Shown here: positions 26,901 to 35,600 of the stretch, piece after piece
Layout: every line of letters starts with the position of its first letter
How positions within the stretch are numbered: the stretch's first letter is position 1
DNA from: Flammeovirgaceae bacterium UBA2338
Lineage (GTDB): Bacteria > Bacteroidota > Bacteroidia > Cytophagales > Cyclobacteriaceae
Direction: 5' to 3'
Assembly (NCBI GenBank): GCA_002344795.1
Contig: DDUM01000041.1
Coordinates: 1-36,872, forward strand
DNA: 36,872 nt
Notes under the pieces: generated by a model
What the model saw: only the letters and a program-made list of their open reading frames with translations
Database searches by the model: none
Told to the model about the DNA's origin: nothing
Made by a program: the position numbers and the translations under genes

Positions 26901-26991
26901 GGTCTGCATTATTTTGCGAATTTAGATTTTGCGCAAATGCAGAAGATGTAAGGATTACTATAATTCCAAAACAAAGGAATCTGATATTCAT
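23953..26991 (-). CDS. Large periplasmic TPR protein of the TonB operon (CpoB/YbgF-like role)
   Basis: A 1012-aa protein with a signal peptide (1-20, ending SAFAQ), then more than 20 TPR units spread over nearly the full length (for example ASYYQAFCALNLYHG, AYYDLANFFYAEKNYGRASTYF, RYGLGYAYFNQQQYDRALFNF). It ends in a Lys/Glu-rich tail (EDDELLKEKQLKEKDSLKNNNN). TPR arrays of this type in the periplasm bind other envelope proteins; CpoB/YbgF of the Tol-Pal system is a smaller analogue. It is the first gene of the operon TPR-barrel-SPOR-exbB-exbD-tonB. A matching promoter -7 box lies at 27021-27028, giving a leader of about 25 nt. Confidence 0.88.
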   Translation of the reverse strand: MNIRFLCFGIIVILTSSAFAQNLNSQNNADRLFETGLDLIAHGEFGAAKQSFTDFLAISPSNNLKRAEASYYQAFCALNLYHGDGEKKIEDFVRDNPNHPKAATAYYDLANFFYAEKNYGRASTYFRKVDFPTLSNDHHAVGRFHWGYSLFNLRKLDDALDQFNFIKALGGQYGPASSYYAGFIELGNGDYENALTDLKRAEQNKSYSLVVPELIANAYYKQEQYDELLAYVEQVKGKEGVNNIEEISLYGAEAYFKKKEYAKALSGYEEYLEVNEARADRGVLLRSGFSAYSIGQDEKALTHLKRSASDKDSIGFYASYYLGAIYLKQNQKQLALTAFDNAKKFKADPRLVEESSFQHAKIFYDLGRSDEAIEELENFLFTFKSSTHITEVKEVLSQAYVNANNFNKAIEYIEGLSSRGPAIDRAYQKATLLKGIELFNMEQYAGAVQMFEKSIQYPVDPNYVAEASFWNGEAYSIGRKYEEAADNYLRVIGIPNYSNMELLTKTRYGLGYAYFNQQQYDRALFNFKEFVKRESPNLSDGVLRLADCYYVTKVYPEALANYRKAIQLRSVDNDYAHLQAGVILGIQRKYDLAVAELDQVLKNYPQSRFIDEAMFQRAQLDFEQGNYGSAVSGFSRLISSNKSSKFVPYALMRRASSYYNLKDYNKTAADYITVVNEYSGHAVANDALLPLQEALNLAGRAGEFDAHLANFKNANPDAQGIESVEFETAKNLYFSQNYQQAISRLDNYLRNYPDSPRGTEAKYYQAESHYRLKENTKALSIYEDIKSDFSFMFSSRVTARIAELQYRLGNYQQAVPVFQQLAREASTKKDQYNAWSGLMESYYMLARYDSSDIYANLILEKGNVSAGAQNKASLFLGKAAMARGDYELAKDEFLNTLNTAQDEYGAEAKYLLGEIFFLNKEYKQCYETLISLNTDFAAYTAWVGKSYLLLSDNFVAMGDLFQAKGTLKSIIENFPLENIRALAREKLKRIEDDELLKEKQLKEKDSLKNNNN

Positions 26992-27020
26992 GTACAGTTT
27001 TCGCTAGAACAGGGTAAACC

Positions 27021-27028
27021 CAAAAATA
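27021..27028 (-). promoter_or_regulatory. Promoter -7 element for the TPR-barrel-SPOR-ExbBD-TonB operon
   Basis: On the minus strand TATTTTTG matches TAnnTTTG exactly. Transcription would begin at about 27015 and the ATG is at 26991. The -33 region is T-rich but without a clear TTG. The rest of the 26992-27194 spacer holds no gene. Confidence 0.45.
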
Positions 27029-27194
27029 TTGTAATACTAAGTTTAAAAAATTGCTACATGCCCTTATCAAGGTTGGGATGTATAACGTCAAAACTAGTGA
27101 TTAAAACGAAATTTAATGAAGCAAGGGTTCAATACTTGAATTAATTGTTAAAGTATCTACTTCAAATAAAAGCTTAAGAAAATGGATGGAACTA

Positions 27195-28217
27195 TCAGTG
27201 AATCAGGCGATAGACTAACTCCCTTAATATCTGTCCTTCACCTACAGCGCTTGCATTCACTCCCTTAATTTTCAAATCTGCTTCAGCAATGGATTGGATA
27301 CAATTCACCAACTGAGGTGTGGAATAATATTGTAATGCACTGCTGTAATCTCTTGCGGCATACGGACTGATCTTTAGTAAACTAACCAGAGACCGATCGC
27401 TTTTATCACTGGCTGTGGAAGCTACCAAAAGCTTACTGTAGAACGAATATAAAAATGCAACTGCGGGGATAAGCGGGTTCTTTTTAGTATTGTTCTCGAA
27501 GTAATTCACAATCTTATTCGCCTGCAGTGGATCTCTTTTTATTAAAGCTTTCTGCAATTCGAATATATTGTACTCTCTACTGATCCCCACCTGCAACATC
27601 ACCTTATCAGCCGTGAGCGTATCCCCTGGAAGCAACGCAATCATTACCTTATCCAGTTCATTGGAGAGCCTCTTCAAGTCATTACCCACATACTCACACA
27701 ATACCCTCACTGCCCCTTCGTCCACCTCATACCCCTTCTCTTTCACATAGTTGAGGATAAAGTCCGGAAGCTGGTTTTCATACGGTTTTTTAAATACGGC
27801 TGACAACGTCAGCTTATCAATCTTTTTACCAAGTTCCCTGCGTTTGTCAAGTGCTTTGTGTTTATGACATAATACCAGGATAGTAGAGGGAGTTGGGTTA
27901 GCCACATAATCAAGCAAAAGCTTAGCCCCCATCTCCTTTTGTAAGTCCGGTATCTCCTGCGCCTCTCTTACAATCACAACTTGCCGTTCGGCCATCATGG
28001 GATAACGTTTGGCGTGGGTAAGAATGGTAGCCACAGACGCATCTTTGCCATATACCACCACCTGATTGAAGCCTTTCTCAGATTCCGTCAAGGCATTCTC
28101 CTCGATATAATCCGCTATTAAATCGATATAATATGTCTCCTCCCCTTGCAGCACGTACACCGGTGAGTACTTACCCGACTTTAGCGCTGTTAGTATCTTT
28201 TTAGCAGCAACATCCAT
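27195..28217 (-). CDS. holA: DNA polymerase III delta subunit (clamp loader)
   Basis: The 340-aa protein has the HolA layout: an AAA+-like N-terminal domain beginning YSPVYVLQGEETYYIDLIADYI (17-38), without a functional Walker A as usual for delta. A middle region follows with ILVLCHKHKALDKR and the conserved LPDFILNYVKEKGYEVDEGA. The helical C-terminal collar domain includes NIFELQKALIKRD and ends YKLLVA-like and VYRLIH segments. Delta opens the beta sliding clamp when the clamp loader places it on DNA. Length fits the family (about 340). It is last in a three-gene operon, 4 bases after the rhomboid stop codon, so it should be co-transcribed with the rhomboid and TerB-like genes. Confidence 0.94.
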   Translation of the reverse strand: MDVAAKKILTALKSGKYSPVYVLQGEETYYIDLIADYIEENALTESEKGFNQVVVYGKDASVATILTHAKRYPMMAERQVVIVREAQEIPDLQKEMGAKLLLDYVANPTPSTILVLCHKHKALDKRRELGKKIDKLTLSAVFKKPYENQLPDFILNYVKEKGYEVDEGAVRVLCEYVGNDLKRLSNELDKVMIALLPGDTLTADKVMLQVGISREYNIFELQKALIKRDPLQANKIVNYFENNTKKNPLIPAVAFLYSFYSKLLVASTASDKSDRSLVSLLKISPYAARDYSSALQYYSTPQLVNCIQSIAEADLKIKGVNASAVGEGQILRELVYRLIH

Positions 28218-28221
28218 TTAG

Positions 28222-28791
28222 TTAGCCCACATTTTTTTTGTTTCTTAAATTAAACGCTGTAGCAGTTCCTACAATTGCACCCGCAAGATGGGATTCCCAT
28301 GAGATTCCGCTATCAGTCGGCAAAATACCATAAAATATTCCACCATAAGCAATTATCACCCCTATCGAAATAAGCAATGACAAAAAGTCTTTCCGCAACA
28401 ATCCATAAAAAATAAGAAACGCTGACAAACCATAAATCAGGCCGCTTGCACCAATGTGATAGGATACCCTTGGGCTAAGTAACCAAACTAAAATATTGGT
28501 AATAAAATAACATCGAAAAAAAACTGTTCTTCCTATGCGTTCATAAAAGAAAAAAAGCACTGTCCCTAAAATAAGTAACGGAATAGTATTGGAAACAAGA
28601 TGTGCTCTATCCCCATGAATGATCGGGGCAGTTACAATCCCAATCAAACCATTGATTGATCGGGGTTGAATACCTAATGAAGTTAAATTGAAACCGTAGA
28701 TGAATTGAACTGTAAAAGCCGCCCACATGAGAAAAACAAGGCGAGCTGGTATGATTGAACTCCCCCAAAGGCCAGGTGATCCCCTGCTCAT
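28222..28791 (-). CDS. Rhomboid family intramembrane serine protease
   Basis: A 189-aa integral membrane protein with six membrane segments, the minimal rhomboid core. The catalytic dyad is intact: Ser116 in GASG (114-117) and His168 in SHLAGA (167-172). The oxyanion-hole pair H64 and N68 in HLVSN are also present, so it should be active. Rhomboids cleave single-pass membrane proteins within or near the membrane; the substrate is unknown. It is the middle gene of an operon, 2 bases after the TerB-like gene and 4 bases before holA, which suggests coupled expression more than a shared biochemical step. Confidence 0.94.
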   Translation of the reverse strand: MSRGSPGLWGSSIIPARLVFLMWAAFTVQFIYGFNLTSLGIQPRSINGLIGIVTAPIIHGDRAHLVSNTIPLLILGTVLFFFYERIGRTVFFRCYFITNILVWLLSPRVSYHIGASGLIYGLSAFLIFYGLLRKDFLSLLISIGVIIAYGGIFYGILPTDSGISWESHLAGAIVGTATAFNLRNKKNVG

Positions 28792-28793
28792 GC

Positions 28794-29264
28794 TTAGTAT
28801 TTTGAAGGATCTTTCACCATAGGCAAATCAATAACCCTGGCTTCCTCTTCACCAACCGATTTAATACCCAGGAGCCCTCCGGAAGACTCAGCTGTACCCA
28901 GGGCAATGTCCTTTAAGCTTTTGTAATACTCCGAAGCGAAATTGTTGTCAAGCTTTGGTAACAGTTCATTTAACCCGGCTAGTTCATTCGTAATCAATTT
29001 GTTTCTTTTGGCTGAATCGACAGGGTAACTCTGGAGTACAACCTTTAGTTTATCTTCAAAATCCTCAACCACCATAAGGTAAAACTTAGCAAGCGGGCTC
29101 CCCTTTGTGTCTTTATGCTTGTTTTTTGCCGACTCAATACTCCCTCTGATCTCTTTGTTATCAACATGGTCATCTGCCCCAGCAATCAAGATACAGGCTA
29201 AAATAGGGCCTTTTAGCATTAATTCTATTTCCGATGAAGAAAGCTTATCAAATTCAGGTATCAT
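28794..29264 (-). CDS. TerB-like helical protein, function unknown
   Basis: A 156-aa soluble protein, mostly helical and without a signal peptide. The N-terminal about 60 residues (SEIELMLKGPILACILIAGADDHVDNKEIRGSIESAK) have the hydrophobic helix followed by an acidic Dx-D-xE segment typical of TerB-like domains (COG3793 type). TerB of the tellurite-resistance operon is itself of unknown mechanism, so no precise role can be given. The C-terminal part (SGGLLGIKSVGEEEARVI) is small and Gly-rich. It is the first gene of the operon with the rhomboid and holA. It is divergent from the response-regulator gene at 29371. Confidence 0.75.
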   Translation of the reverse strand: MIPEFDKLSSSEIELMLKGPILACILIAGADDHVDNKEIRGSIESAKNKHKDTKGSPLAKFYLMVVEDFEDKLKVVLQSYPVDSAKRNKLITNELAGLNELLPKLDNNFASEYYKSLKDIALGTAESSGGLLGIKSVGEEEARVIDLPMVKDPSKY

Positions 29265-29318
29265 TGGTCTGCAAAATTACAATATATAAAAAGTATGAAT
29301 TCGTGTAAATTATGAAAC

Positions 29319-29351
29319 TTTTGAATAATAATATTGGAGCCATTAAATTAC
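29319..29351 (+). promoter_or_regulatory. Candidate promoter for the response regulator-kinase operon
   Basis: TTTTG at 29319-29323 and TAAATTAC at 29344-29351 are separated by 20 bases, the same spacing as at 3036-3068. The -7 box matches only the TA and first two T positions of TAnnTTTG. Initiation would be at about 29357, 14 bases before the ATG. Confidence 0.25.
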
Positions 29352-29370
29352 CTTGCCGAAAAACATACAC

Positions 29371-30729
29371 ATGTACGAGAAAGATCCAGTAAAAATATTT
29401 GTAGTTGAGGATGATCTCACGTATACCAAATTCATAAAGTATGTATTAAGCCTCAATCCTGATTTTGAGGTGGAGTATTTTACCACTGGAAAGCAATTTC
29501 TGAGTGCCCTCAATAAAAGACCTGCTATTGTAACGTTGGACTACTCCCTCCCTGATATGTCTGGGGAAGAAGTTTTGAAAGAAATAAAAGCTTTTGATCC
29601 TAACATCAGCGTTATCATCATTTCTGCACAAGAAAAAATTGGGACAGCTGTTGAATTACTAAAGGCGGGCGCCTTTGACTACATCACAAAAGATGAGGAA
29701 GCAAAAGACAGAATTCTCAATTCCATCAACAATGCGAGGAACAAATCATCGCTCATCAAAGAAATCGACAGGCTCAAAGAAGAAATCAATACCAAATACG
29801 AATTTGAGAAAAGTATTATTGGAAATAGTGCGCCAATAAAAAAAGTCTTCAGCCTGATTGAAAAATCTCTTAAAACCAACATCACTGTTTCAATAACCGG
29901 TGAAACGGGCACAGGTAAAGAACTGGTTGCAAAGGCTATTCATTATAACTCAAACAGAAAGAAAAAGCCTCTCGTTGCTGTCAATATAGCCGCCATTCCA
30001 AAAGAACTTATTGAGAGCGAGTTATTTGGCCATGAAAAAGGAGCCTTTACAGGAGCGGCCAGCAGAAGGATTGGAAAATTCGAAGAGGCAGAAGGAGGCA
30101 CTTTGTTTTTGGACGAAATTGGGGAAATGGATCTCAATCTCCAGTCGAAGCTCTTAAGGGTATTGCAAGAACGTGAACTGTCAAGAGTGGGTGGCAATGA
30201 GATCATCAAAATAGATGTAAGAATAATTGTGGCTGCTCACCGCAATCTTCAGGATGAGGTAAAGGCCGGTAATTTTCGGGAAGATCTTTTCTATCGGTTA
30301 TTAGGACTTCCAATCCAACTCCCCCCTCTCCGCGATCGCGGAAACGATGTTATTTTATTAGCAAAACATTTTTTAGATCAGTTTGCTATCGAAAATAAAT
30401 TCAAAAAATTTAAAATTACTTCGGAAGCACAAGAGAAATTATTGCAGTATCCATTTCCAGGAAATATTAGGGAATTAAAATCAATCATAGAACTGGCTGC
30501 CGTTATGGCGCAGGATAACCAGATTACGGCAGAAGACATTACATTCGTAAATACCTCCAGAGAACCATTTATGTTAAAAGAAATGAAGCTCCAGGAATAT
30601 GTCTATCACATAATCAGAAACTACCTGAACAAATACGATAACAACGTATTGGATGTAGCGAAACGATTGGATATAGGTAAATCATCCATATATCGCTACT
30701 TGAAAGAAATGGATGAAGCTGGAATCTAA
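29371..30729 (+). CDS. Sigma-54-dependent NtrC-family response regulator
   Basis: From ATG 29371 it is 452 aa: receiver domain (about 1-120, phospho-acceptor D57 in TLDYSLPD, conserved Lys107), then a sigma-54 interaction AAA+ domain (about 145-380). Motifs are Walker A GETGTGKE (177-184), GAFTGA (224-229) and Walker B GGTLFLDEIGEM (242-253, D248/E249). A Fis-type helix-turn-helix lies at about 405-452 (YNNVLDVAKRLDIGKSSIYRYL-like). The intact GAFTGA loop shows it can remodel sigma-54 RNA polymerase. A TTG at 29353 would add six residues and is less likely. The hybrid kinase gene begins one base after its stop, so the kinase is the probable partner. Confidence 0.95.
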   Translation: MYEKDPVKIFVVEDDLTYTKFIKYVLSLNPDFEVEYFTTGKQFLSALNKRPAIVTLDYSLPDMSGEEVLKEIKAFDPNISVIIISAQEKIGTAVELLKAGAFDYITKDEEAKDRILNSINNARNKSSLIKEIDRLKEEINTKYEFEKSIIGNSAPIKKVFSLIEKSLKTNITVSITGETGTGKELVAKAIHYNSNRKKKPLVAVNIAAIPKELIESELFGHEKGAFTGAASRRIGKFEEAEGGTLFLDEIGEMDLNLQSKLLRVLQERELSRVGGNEIIKIDVRIIVAAHRNLQDEVKAGNFREDLFYRLLGLPIQLPPLRDRGNDVILLAKHFLDQFAIENKFKKFKITSEAQEKLLQYPFPGNIRELKSIIELAAVMAQDNQITAEDITFVNTSREPFMLKEMKLQEYVYHIIRNYLNKYDNNVLDVAKRLDIGKSSIYRYLKEMDEAGI

Positions 30730-30730
30730 A

Positions 30731-32635
30731 ATGACAGCAATAAGAGAATACGTAAAGAAAGGGCTATTCTATAAGTCGGTTGTTGAAGACGGATCTGATA
30801 TTATTTTCATCGTAGACTATGATGGGGAAATCCTTTATCATAACAACTCGGTAGAAGAGACATTAGGTCACAAACCCAAGAGCCTTGTGGGTAAGAAACT
30901 CTTTGATCTCATTTTGCCAGCAACGCTGAATCAATTTCAGCGCGAATATAAAGCCAGTACCAGAAAGCGATTCAATGAGTCTGTAGAGTTTCAATTTTTA
31001 TGTAAGGATAAGTCTTATAAATACCTGGAATTCAACTCTATAAATCTAAAACATAAAGAAGGAATTAACGCATTAATCCTGGATTGCCGGGACATCACAC
31101 AGCGCAAAGAAGATGCAGCAGAACTCCTCAGAGCGCAAAAAGCCAAGGAGCAATTTTTGGCCAACGTAAGCCACGAAATCCGCACTCCCATCAATGGCAT
31201 TGCCGGCATGGCAACGCTATTAAGCCAAAATCCTACGGCAAAAGAACAAGCCACTTACCTGAATGCAATTAAAAGTGCTGCTGAAAATCTCAAAGTTATC
31301 ATTAACGACATTTTAGATTTAGCGTCCATAGAATCGGGAAAGCTTAATTTCGAAAAAATAGGTTTCAACTTAAATGACCTTTTACACACTGTTGTTGATT
31401 CATTTTCTGTCCAGTCAACACAGAAAGGTATTGGCCTCACCTACGCACTTGATGAACGAATCAGTAAAGTACTAATTGGGGATCCCTTTAGACTTAACCA
31501 AATACTTATCAACCTCATCAGCAATGCCCTCAAATTTACCCACGATGGACATATCAGTATTAACTGCCAGTTAGAAAGGAATACCGGCAAGACTCAATCC
31601 ATCAAGATAGATGTCTCAGACACAGGCATAGGTATACCTGCAGATAAATTGAATCGGATATTTGAAAGCTTTAGCCAAGCAGATGCAAGTGTTACGAGAA
31701 AATATGGAGGAACAGGACTAGGTTTAACCATAGTAAAACAACTCGTTGAATTACAGAAAGGAAGTATAACCGTAAATAGCATAGAAGAGAAAGGAACTAC
31801 TTTTAGTATTGTAATTCCATACACCATTGGCAATACCACGGAATTAGAAGAAAAGGCATCTGTTTTCAATAAAAAGCAAAACGAACTGTCAAACCTTAAA
31901 AATCTTAGAATATTATTGGCAGAGGATAACGATATCAACAGGCTTTACGCCACCAGTATACTTAAGATGTGGGAATGCACTGCCGATATCGCTGAAAATG
32001 GTTATGTGGCGCTGGAGAAAGTGCGCAACAATGATTATGATATTATTCTTATGGACATACAAATGCCGGTAATGGATGGTTTTGAAGCAACGCGTGCCAT
32101 TAAAAAGAGTGGTGCACCAAAAAATCAAATTCCAATCATTGCGCTCACCGCCAATTCAAGCAGTAAAGACATAGAAAAATGCCTGGCATCAGGGATGAAT
32201 GACTGCATCGCAAAACCATTTACGCCAGAGAATTTGTTTGGTATACTAATAAAGTATGGCCGGTTTAGGGAAACTCAGCAAGCACTAAAGCCCGAGAATG
32301 AGACTATTGATCTGTCTTATTTAAAAAAAATGTCAAATAATGACAAAGAGTTTGTGGATGAAATCATAAACTCTTTTGTGCTCAATACACCAAAAGCAAT
32401 TAAAGAAATAAAGTCTTATCTCAATTCAGAAAATTGGATAAAAATGGAAGAACAGGTGCACAAAATAAAACCAACACTTACCATGATTGGAATGCCTCTG
32501 GCCAGAGAAAGTGCGGTAGAAATTGAAATACTCACACGGTCACAAAGTGATATAGAAACCTTAAAAAGATTGGTCCAAAAATTTTGCGCTTCTCTGGAGT
32601 CAGCCCTAGACCAGTTTAAGAAACTGGGATATTAG
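30731..32635 (+). CDS. Hybrid histidine kinase: PAS-HisKA-HATPase-REC-Hpt
   Basis: From ATG 30731 the protein has 634 aa. Domains in order: PAS (about 15-125, no membrane segment, so it is cytoplasmic); HisKA with phospho-acceptor H148 in NVSHEIRTP; HATPase (about 250-365, N-box NLISNALKF and GGTGLGL); REC with D442 in MDIQMPVMDG; and C-terminal Hpt with H577 in VHKIKPTLTM. All four phosphorelay residues, together with D57 of the regulator encoded upstream, can form a complete His-Asp-His-Asp relay. The signal sensed by the PAS domain is unknown. The first available in-frame ATG, 30713, would overlap the regulator by 17 bases; 30731 lies one base after its stop. It ends with a 4-base overlap with the convergent surface protein gene. 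Confidence 0.94.
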   Translation: MTAIREYVKKGLFYKSVVEDGSDIIFIVDYDGEILYHNNSVEETLGHKPKSLVGKKLFDLILPATLNQFQREYKASTRKRFNESVEFQFLCKDKSYKYLEFNSINLKHKEGINALILDCRDITQRKEDAAELLRAQKAKEQFLANVSHEIRTPINGIAGMATLLSQNPTAKEQATYLNAIKSAAENLKVIINDILDLASIESGKLNFEKIGFNLNDLLHTVVDSFSVQSTQKGIGLTYALDERISKVLIGDPFRLNQILINLISNALKFTHDGHISINCQLERNTGKTQSIKIDVSDTGIGIPADKLNRIFESFSQADASVTRKYGGTGLGLTIVKQLVELQKGSITVNSIEEKGTTFSIVIPYTIGNTTELEEKASVFNKKQNELSNLKNLRILLAEDNDINRLYATSILKMWECTADIAENGYVALEKVRNNDYDIILMDIQMPVMDGFEATRAIKKSGAPKNQIPIIALTANSSSKDIEKCLASGMNDCIAKPFTPENLFGILIKYGRFRETQQALKPENETIDLSYLKKMSNNDKEFVDEIINSFVLNTPKAIKEIKSYLNSENWIKMEEQVHKIKPTLTMIGMPLARESAVEIEILTRSQSDIETLKRLVQKFCASLESALDQFKKLGY

Positions 32636-35600
32636 TTTCTGTTCATCACCACCAGTTTCTTGTAGGATGCTGAGTTATTTCTTCCTGTAATGATCACGTG
32701 GTAAACACCGTTAGGCAGATCCGTAACACTCACTGACATTACACCACTAATATCATTATCAAAGTTCCCTTCCAACATCACCACTCCTCTTTGATCTGCT
32801 ATTCGCCAGGTGTATCCCTCCATATGATTGGATGGCAACCCAAAATTAACCTCGCCATTAGATGGGTTGGGATACATTGTAATTTGAGTTGCTATTGGAT
32901 CAAAAGGTTCGTCCTCAAGACCTACCACAACAGATCCTCTCTTGACAGGCGCGTTTATCACCATGCTCTGATATATCTCTTTTGTATTCTTATCCTGTAT
33001 ATATCCAACCAAAACCAATTGGCTTCCATTTATAATAGGGACATTAATGGTAACGTCAGCTTTAGATTGCACAAGGTTTTGTCCCAATGCCCAAGGGGTG
33101 CTAATTGTTGCCCCATCAGCTCCAAATAATTGTTTTCGCACTACATTCTTCGCCCCACCTACATTTTTCTCCACTAATACAACCTGAGCAATCAACGGAG
33201 CTGAGAAGGCCTGTGTAGCAGTAATCGAAAGCCTTGCCGTAATGCTATTGCTATTGTTTGTTGGCAAGGTATCTAATACAATTTCAAATAGTGGATCAAC
33301 AAGTGCCCTCCTGTCTATCTCAGTATTCGAGATATCCAGGAAACTACCCTTAAATTTCACACCATCAAGCTTTCCATCCATAATGGTTGAAGGAGCCTGC
33401 GATACGTTGTAGTAAGATGCCCTTGCCCCCGGATCTGTTGGATTTTCCATGTTTAAAGGATCAGGTGATGGAAAACTAATATGATACCGCAGGTCATTAA
33501 AATCAGTGACACTTCTTACTGCCAACTGATCGGCTAAACGATTATCCAGGTAATCATCACCAGAGGTACTTGGCGCCAATGCGCTATTGGTAAAGTGTTC
33601 AACAAGTACATTCCTTTTTTTATTCCCTACAAACACATTATCAAACGCAAATCCATCGTAAGTGTTATCTGGTGGATTGCCATCATTGCTGGCAAAAGCA
33701 ATTCTTAATCGTACTTGATCTCTCTCCACAGGAGGAATCATATCCAAATTAAACCGACCATTCTTCCACTCACCGAGTTTATTCGTCCAGCCATAACTTC
33801 CCAGTGGTTGCGCCCCGGGATTTGAAGGGATAGTAACCCCATTAAACCAATTGATACCTTCATCGCGATTAACCTGACCAACAGGAGGTCCCACAATATT
33901 CCAGGAGATACCTCCATCCGTTGAATACTGCATTACTGAACCATCTACGTTATTTTCCATATCCGCCCAGTAATCAAGAGACACCATAGGACGATCTAAC
34001 TGTGTAAGGTTAAAGCATGGCCCGTTAACAACAGATTTTTCATTAGGGAAATACGTATTTCCATTCTTACCTGTCCACCATACCTTAGTTCCACTTGCGG
34101 CTGTAGTTATGTTCGCACCAGTAGGTACACCCCAAATCCAACTTGTATCACTAGGCAGTGTTGATTCTTCAATCCATCCCCCATCTGTCAATTCAAAGTC
34201 CTCATTGTAAGCAGATGTGGCTAGTGGAGTAACCGTACTGAAAGGAAGTATGAATACTTTTTGAATCAATGAATTATTACACCCATCATTGGTATCAACT
34301 GTCAATTTGGTGTTGTAAGTACCAAAACTAGTATACTTATGATCTGGGTTATCAATTGTACCTGTGGTTCTACCTCCATTTGTTCCCGGAGGCACAGGAT
34401 CTCCTGCAGCCCCAATCAATATATCGCCATCACCAAAGTCCCATGTATAATTTGTAATTACACTAATTGACCCTGGATTAGTTTGATCCATAAACTTCGT
34501 ATCATCGTTATTACATATGGCGGACCAATCGTAATCCACAACCGGAACATCACCCACCCTAATTGGTTCAGTACCAATATTTGTACAGCCTTGGGTGGTC
34601 GATACGGTAAGACTAACGTTATACAAGCCTGAAGCAACATAGTTATGGCTAGGGTTTTGTTGATTGCTAAAGAAACCATCAGCAAAATTCCATTGCCATC
34701 CAGAAATTGTAGCAGGGAATGGGGTCGCTGGAAGTGATGACCCATCCGTGAAATCAATGGCACTATTTATGCATGAATTTAAAACATTAATATCAGCAAC
34801 AGGACTGGCAAAAATCTTAATATCTCTGATTTTTGTTGTAATCGCATTGAAAGCATTCTTATATGTAAACAGCACTCTATACCTATCCGATATAAGTCCA
34901 TTAGTCTGAATGTAATAATCAGTACCATCAAAACTTATTGGCGCAGTAGGTCCACCTCCGTAAGCCGGTATACTGGTAAATTGAGTTTCAGGTGGTAAGC
35001 CAGAAGAAGCAACTGGATTACCAACTAGCTTTACCAGACCAACATTTCCGCACAATTCAAACTCGCCTAAGGCGTTAATTGGAACAAACGGGAATGGAGC
35101 TGAGCCAATCGTGTATTGCATTGTAAAATCTACATTCGTTACAGGATTTACAATCACCTCTTGTGTATCTGTATTTGTACACCCATTTGGATCTGTGTAG
35201 GTATATGTAACAAAGTTAGATCCCAGATCTACAGCTGCAGGATCAAATGATGCTTTATCAACCGGACTTGCTGTAGTGCTACCAATATTTGAAGTTGCCG
35301 GAGATATTGTAAACACGCCCCCCACCTGATTACCTGTCAAAATAATTGGAGCATTATTCTCAGCCATTTGAGGAGGAGCTCCCAACGGGAACCCGGTAAA
35401 TACCACAATTGGTTGTGGGTTGACCGTAAGAACCATCTGATCGATAATTGCAGAGCACGCGCCCGATGCACCCGCTGTGAGGGTGAGGGTAATGTTTAGC
35501 GGTGATGTTACGGCCAGGTCGCTTGGGCTTAGCATGTACGTGGCGTTTGCCGAAGTAGGGTTTATAATCGTTCCTGTTCCCCCCGTCCATAACAATCCAC

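Noticed and set aside
29353..29370. TTG start of the response regulator six codons upstream
   Set aside because: The ATG at 29371 gives a normal receiver-domain start; a candidate promoter would place the TTG at or before the transcript start.
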